Assembly: GCF_000003605.2 (NCBI RefSeq) | Contig: NW_003156745.1 | Span: 215,904-239,214 of the forward strand | Direction of reading: 5' to 3' | Source: Saccoglossus kowalevskii | Lineage: Eukaryota > Hemichordata > Enteropneusta > Harrimaniidae | Length of the DNA: 23,311 nt | Part shown: in pieces, positions 19,746 to 23,311 of the stretch | Layout: the number at the start of each line of letters is the position of its first letter | How positions within the stretch are numbered: position 1 is the stretch's first letter | The notes under the pieces: model-generated | What the model was told of the DNA's origin: nothing | The model's input: the letters and a program-made list of their open reading frames with translations, nothing else | Database searches by the model: none | Position numbers and translations under genes: made by a program

Positions 19746-20835
19746 CTAATAAGGCCTGTGTAATGTAATATCTATGTACCAAGTTTCATTGAAATGTTAT
19801 TAGAACAAAAAAACTATGAATTATTATTAGAGAATTAATATGAACAAATTTCAACCCAAAATTCATCGGGCTGGTCTATTGTTCTAGAGCATTTATGTAC
19901 CAAATTTTATTCAAATGTAATGATCAGTAATTGAGATATCGGTGTTAATTATTTCAATTAGGTGATTAATAAGCATAAATATTTACCAAAAACTAATTGG
20001 GTCTCTGCATAGTCCTAGGTTCATTGAAATGTGATGATGAATACTCTATAAAAGTTTCATTAAAATCCAATTAGTGGTTCTTTATATATCAGTGGAACAT
20101 TCATGGAAAAAATTAACTAATTATGCGAATTAGGTAATTAATATATGCACAATTATTTACCCTAAAACTAATCAGGTCTCTGCATAATCCTAGAGGATCT
20201 ATGTAGCAAGTCTCAATGAAATATGATGATCAGTACTTGAGTTATCAGGCGAAAAGCTGAAAATTAACTAATTATGCTAATAAGGTGATTAATATTTACC
20301 CTAAAAACTATCAGGTCTGTGCAGTGTCATATGACATCTATGTACCAAGTTTCATTGAAATGTGATTACTACTTGAAATATCAAAAGCTGAAAATTAATC
20401 AATTATGCAAATTAGGTAATAAATATGTACTGATATTACCCTAAAACTATCAGGTCTGTGCAGTGTCCTATGATATTTATGTACCAAGTTTTATTGAAAT
20501 GTGATAATTAGTACTTGAGATATCAGTGGAAAAGCCAAAAATTGATTAATCATTATGCAAATTAGGTAATTAATATTGCACCGATTTTCACCCAAAACTA
20601 GAGCATCTATGTGCCAAGTTTCATCAAAATCCAATGAGTGGTTCTTTAGATATCAATGAAACAATCATGGAACAGCTAAAAATCAGCTAATTATCATGCA
20701 AATTAGGTAATTAATATGCATGGGTTTTTACAAAAACCTAATCAAATCTGTACATTGGTCCAGAGCATCTATGCACCAAGTTTCATCAAAAATCAATGTA
20801 TAGTTCTTGAGATATCAGTGGAACAGACAGACACA
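19746..20835 (+). repeat. Diverged long-period repeat array
   Basis: The block ATTATGCAAATTAGGTAATT recurs near 19949, 20121, 20271, 20402, 20552 and 20692, spaced 131-172 bases. Between the blocks is a second conserved element with TCTATGTACCAAGTTTCATT and TACTTGAGATATCAGTGGAA. It is the older continuation of the 155-bp array. Three units (at 20402, 20552 and 20692) contain ATGCAAAT, the POU octamer. No coding frame persists through the units. Confidence 0.85.
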
Positions 20836-20884
20836 CTAACTGCAAAGACTCCCTTTTTGTGCATTGCACACAGAAGTCAAAAAG

Positions 20885-21030
20885 ACATTTTTTAAGTTTT
20901 TACAGGAAATAAAATGAAAGTTCCATTATAGTAAAAAAAAGGTTGTTACATTTTACAGATAAAGCAAATTACTAATTACATTTTATATTTGATAATTTGT
21001 GTTTGAGAATCAAATTTGGAAATGGCGTAT
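20885..21030 (-). repeat. Dispersed repeat family 2, copy 2 (inverted)
   Basis: Read on the minus strand it follows 17345-17510 block by block, including AATGGAACTTTCATTTTATT. It lies inside the DNA inserted in MITE copy B, so this copy came to its place with or after that insertion. Confidence 0.75.
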
Positions 21031-21185
21031 GACTTTGTACAAATTACAGATGAATAAAATAGCTGATTAAATTTTACACCTTGCCCCTGTCTACGATTTT
21101 ACATTTTTTATTTATTTAAATTACATTATTACAAAAATAAAAACAATTGATTACAGCTTACAAAAATTCCCCAACGCTCTATAAA

Positions 21186-21376
21186 GTTTGACCGGGCTTG
21201 CACCAATTACCGCCGGTGACTCCTTCAATACCTTCCAAACACCTAAAAATTACCTAATTAAAGCTTGGTATCATCTCAGTTTGTACTCGTTGATCTGCGC
21301 AACAGTCACAGTCACCATCTTTGTTTATATGAGACCAATATGTCTTGCGCATGCATGGTGCGACTACTACCACCCT
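21186..21376 (+). mobile_element. TTAA MITE family 1 copy B, right half
   Basis: Resumes the copy A alignment at GTTTGACC and runs through CACCAATTACCGCC, AAAGCTTGG, CACCATCTTTGTTTATATGA and the right terminal repeat to TTAA at 21377-21380. It retains the 43-bp segment missing from copy C. Both halves together give about 287 bases, close to the 297 of copy A. Confidence 0.9.
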
Positions 21377-21380
21377 TTAA

Positions 21381-21680
21381 TATAGTGGTGATTACTAATA
21401 ATTCTCACGAGATTGAAGTGAGACGAGAGCTGGCAGTTTAAATGGATGATTTTACCAAAAATAGCACAACTCCCGTCAGCCTTTGGAGAACCTCTGAATA
21501 TTTACTTCAGCAAAAGTTGATAAGATCGTTTTATCAGTTGAAAAGTGAATCTCCCTGTTTTTATAGAATTTCTCAAGACAAAATTGAAAATGTTCTGTAT
21601 GATGAGATAATAACTATTTGCCATGGTTATTAGCGTTCCCACAATGTTCTAGCCATATCACAACCATAGTAGTCTTTTTG
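21381..21680. other. No supported gene
   Basis: Open plus frames at 21442-21633 and 21618-21896 overlap in different frames; the second runs into repeat family 3 and is hydrophobic by base composition. Confidence 0.45.
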
Positions 21681-21683
21681 GTT

Positions 21684-21697
21684 GTTGCCATGGCAAT
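21684..21697. promoter_or_regulatory. X-box-like palindrome GTTGCCATGGCAAT
   Basis: TTGCCATGGCAA is a perfect 12-base palindrome, and the 14-mer is one base from the RFX X-box consensus. A near copy is at 6608-6621. It lies just upstream of repeat family 3 and may belong to a repeat. Confidence 0.35.
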
Positions 21698-21744
21698 TAC
21701 AATTGTTATCATTCTGTTAAAAATCGCATGGAGGTCATCTCATG

Positions 21745-21960
21745 CACCCTACATACAAAGTATCAAAGCAATTGAGCTGGTAGTAAGAAAACCCAACATG
21801 ACAAAAATACTGGTTAAAATAGAGAATTGGAAATATCGTCACAAAATAAAAAATACAGATAAAGGTTCACCCAAAGTACCTATGTACCAAGTATGAAAGT
21901 AATTGGCCTGGTAGTTTTCAAAAGGAAGTCAAAAATAGAATTGCTGACAGATGAGAACTG
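21745..21960 (+). repeat. Dispersed repeat family 3, copy 2
   Basis: Two related stretches in tandem: TATCAAAGCAATTGAGCTGG (about 21760) and GTATGAAAGTAATTGGCCTG (about 21890), each followed by GTAGT. The second, with its upstream GAAATATCGTCACAAAATAA, aligns with 16554-16655. Confidence 0.6.
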
Positions 21961-21964
21961 ACAA

Positions 21965-22320
21965 TCACCTATATGAACAGCTCTGCTCTGCTCTGCAATT
22001 TGGTGGCAGCTGAAACAAAATCCAAAGGCTCAATAGTAAAACAAAACAAAAATAAAAGCATAACTGAAAGAAGAAATCCCTGCCACAGTTGTTTGAAAAA
22101 AAGTATGCAATTGATACATTTCCTCCAGCTCCCTCCCCCAGATTTCGAATAGGTCACCCCTAGCAACAGTAATTCAGATTCAGCATTTAGGATAGCAACA
22201 GTTATAAATTGATCTGCAATTCAGACAGTTACTAAGCATGCTAATACTACAACGTACATACATCATCTAAAAGCATAGATATATGAGAATACGGTTGTGC
22301 TATGCCATACTAATGTTTGC
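21965..22320. other. No gene seen
   Basis: Mixed AT-rich sequence. The minus-strand frame at 21969-22166 has no supporting features. Confidence 0.5.
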
Positions 22321-22482
22321 TTAAAGGGGCACCTTCCAGTTAAGCCTAATCTCACAACAAATTTACTTTCTGGATTAAAATAACAATGGATAACAAAAGA
22401 TAGATTAACATTGTAAACAACATAAACAATAGTGTCCCATGATTCTTTGGTGCAATCTATGGGATTGAGCGGTTCCCTTTAA
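22321..22482. mobile_element. Second TTAA-flanked MITE-like element (162 bp)
   Basis: TTAA (22321-22324) is followed by AGGGGCACC, and GGTTCCCT precedes TTAA at 22479-22482; the ends pair over about nine bases as an imperfect inverted repeat. The body differs from family 1. Only one copy is present, so the boundaries rest on the ends alone. Confidence 0.5.
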
Positions 22483-22489
22483 GGGAATT

Positions 22490-22926
22490 TCTGATGGACA
22501 ATTTGAGTCCTGCCCATGTGTATTATACTATTTACTAATCAGATATTTATTGAAACTAATCGTGTCCAGCAATTTAAAAGAACAAATCACTTCTTGAATT
22601 AATGTTCCAATCTGTTTGAATTTGTCTCTGATAAAACATTTCTCGTTAAGCTATCTACATAGATACACAATTTCATCCTTTTTCCAGTTACAGAGAAGTG
22701 CTCTTACTTCTGCATTAAACTATATTTTTCATTAGCTTGTGCTTGCATCTATTTTTCTTAAGATTGACACAACCTTTACTTTGGCATGTGCTTAGTTGGA
22801 TCTTGACCTTCTATCAGAACTAAGACCATGTTTTTTTCAGCCCGTGCTGACTTGGCTTCTATTGGTTACACACAAATATTTTGGCACATACCGGTACTGA
22901 CTCGGTCTCTTATGTGAATGCAATGG
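22490..22926. other. No supported gene
   Basis: An acceptor-like tract (ATGTTTTTTTCAG) ends at about 22840, but the frames after it close within about 25 codons. Nothing else is recognisable. Confidence 0.45.
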
Positions 22927-22930
22927 TTAA

Positions 22931-23186
22931 AGGGCGGTAGCTGTCGCGCCACGCATGCGCAAGATATATCAACGAGTACAAACTGAGACATTACCAAGCT
23001 TTAATTAGGTACTTTTATTAGGTGTTTAGAAGGTATCGAAGGAGTCACGAGTGGTATTTAGTGCTAGTCGCACCCAGGTCGAACCTCATACTTGTGATTT
23101 CCATTAGAAGAGCGCATTGGATTGTGGGAAAATCAATGTTTATCAACACAAATGTCGCAAATGCGCAGCGCGACGACCACCGCCTT
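22931..23186 (-). mobile_element. TTAA MITE family 1 copy C (inverted, internally deleted)
   Basis: Element of 256 bp between TTAA at 22927-22930 and 23187-23190. The left end starts AGGGCGGTAGCTGTCGCGCC and the right end inverted starts AAGGCGGTGGTCGTCGCGCT. Relative to copies A and B it is in the opposite orientation and lacks 43 bases, including the CCATCTTTGTTTATATGAG block with the YY1-like site. Minus-strand open frame 23045-23251 is just this element's translation. Confidence 0.92.
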
Positions 23187-23311
23187 TTAAGTAACATGGC
23201 ATCTAATGATGATGATTTTTTACAGCAGTATGAAAGCTCAAGCATCAGCATGAACGAAGTGGTTTTGAAAAAAAAAAATTGTATGTATGTCTTTAATGTG
23301 TCAGCTCTGAA

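Larger units (their letters stand above)
19241..21185. mobile_element. 1.95-kb DNA inserted into MITE copy B
   Basis: The boundaries are defined by where the similarity of MITE copy B to copies A and C breaks off and resumes, good to a few bases. The insert contains a 155-bp tandem array, its diverged continuation, and a dispersed repeat in inverted orientation. I see no terminal inverted repeat, clear target duplication or transposase frame, so the mechanism is unknown; it may have arrived in more than one step. Confidence 0.7.

Noticed and set aside
1-23311. CRISPR array, bacterial operon, rRNA or complete tRNA
   Set aside because: The direct repeats found have no spacer pattern, coding density is very low and no rRNA or full tRNA cloverleaf sequence was recognised.

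Overview
The window looks like non-coding nuclear DNA of an animal, probably an invertebrate. The base composition is AT-rich, and there is no convincing long open reading frame: the longest, at 142 codons, is within chance for this composition. There are microsatellites, several families of short inverted-repeat transposons, and isolated splice-site-like signals, but no operon-like packing. The repeat style (TTAA-flanked MITEs, long-period arrays containing 'accaagtttcat' and 'gcaaattaggtaatta') fits a marine invertebrate. That is an impression, not a taxonomic call. No gene here can be named.

Layout. 1-2370 is AT-rich and featureless apart from one hairpin and a G run. 2374-3190 holds a weak terminal-exon candidate, a foldback repeat with telomere-like words and a compound microsatellite. 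3611 carries a piggyBac-type transposon end. 4360-5335 is CpG-dense, with CCAAT boxes, a YY1-like motif and a ZNF143-like motif, and reads as a promoter-like block. 7559-10877 contains three short candidate exons whose splice phases agree; a low-confidence plus-strand gene model of 118 residues joins them. Inside its second intron lie a 195-bp MITE, an 11-copy 23-bp satellite and a complete 297-bp TTAA-flanked MITE. 11040-11579 is an inverted-repeat element with an 8-bp flanking direct repeat. 12271-12730 has a 41-bp duplication and a long TTTA microsatellite. 14950-15274 may be a retroposed sequence ending in A17. 15630-15660 pairs an ETS site with an NRF1-like site.

The right-hand third is a repeat nest. 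A second copy of the TTAA MITE is split into two halves (19145-19240 and 21186-21376) by about 1.95 kb of inserted DNA. The insert is made of a 155-bp tandem repeat that is fresh at its left side and old at its right, plus a second repeat that recurs inverted near 17.4 kb. A third, inverted MITE copy with an internal deletion lies at 22931-23186, and a different TTAA-flanked element at 22321-22482.

The strongest results are the three-copy TTAA MITE family, the nested insertion that dates one element against another, and the two tandem arrays. Gene and promoter calls are low-confidence and rest on motif and splice-phase reading only.
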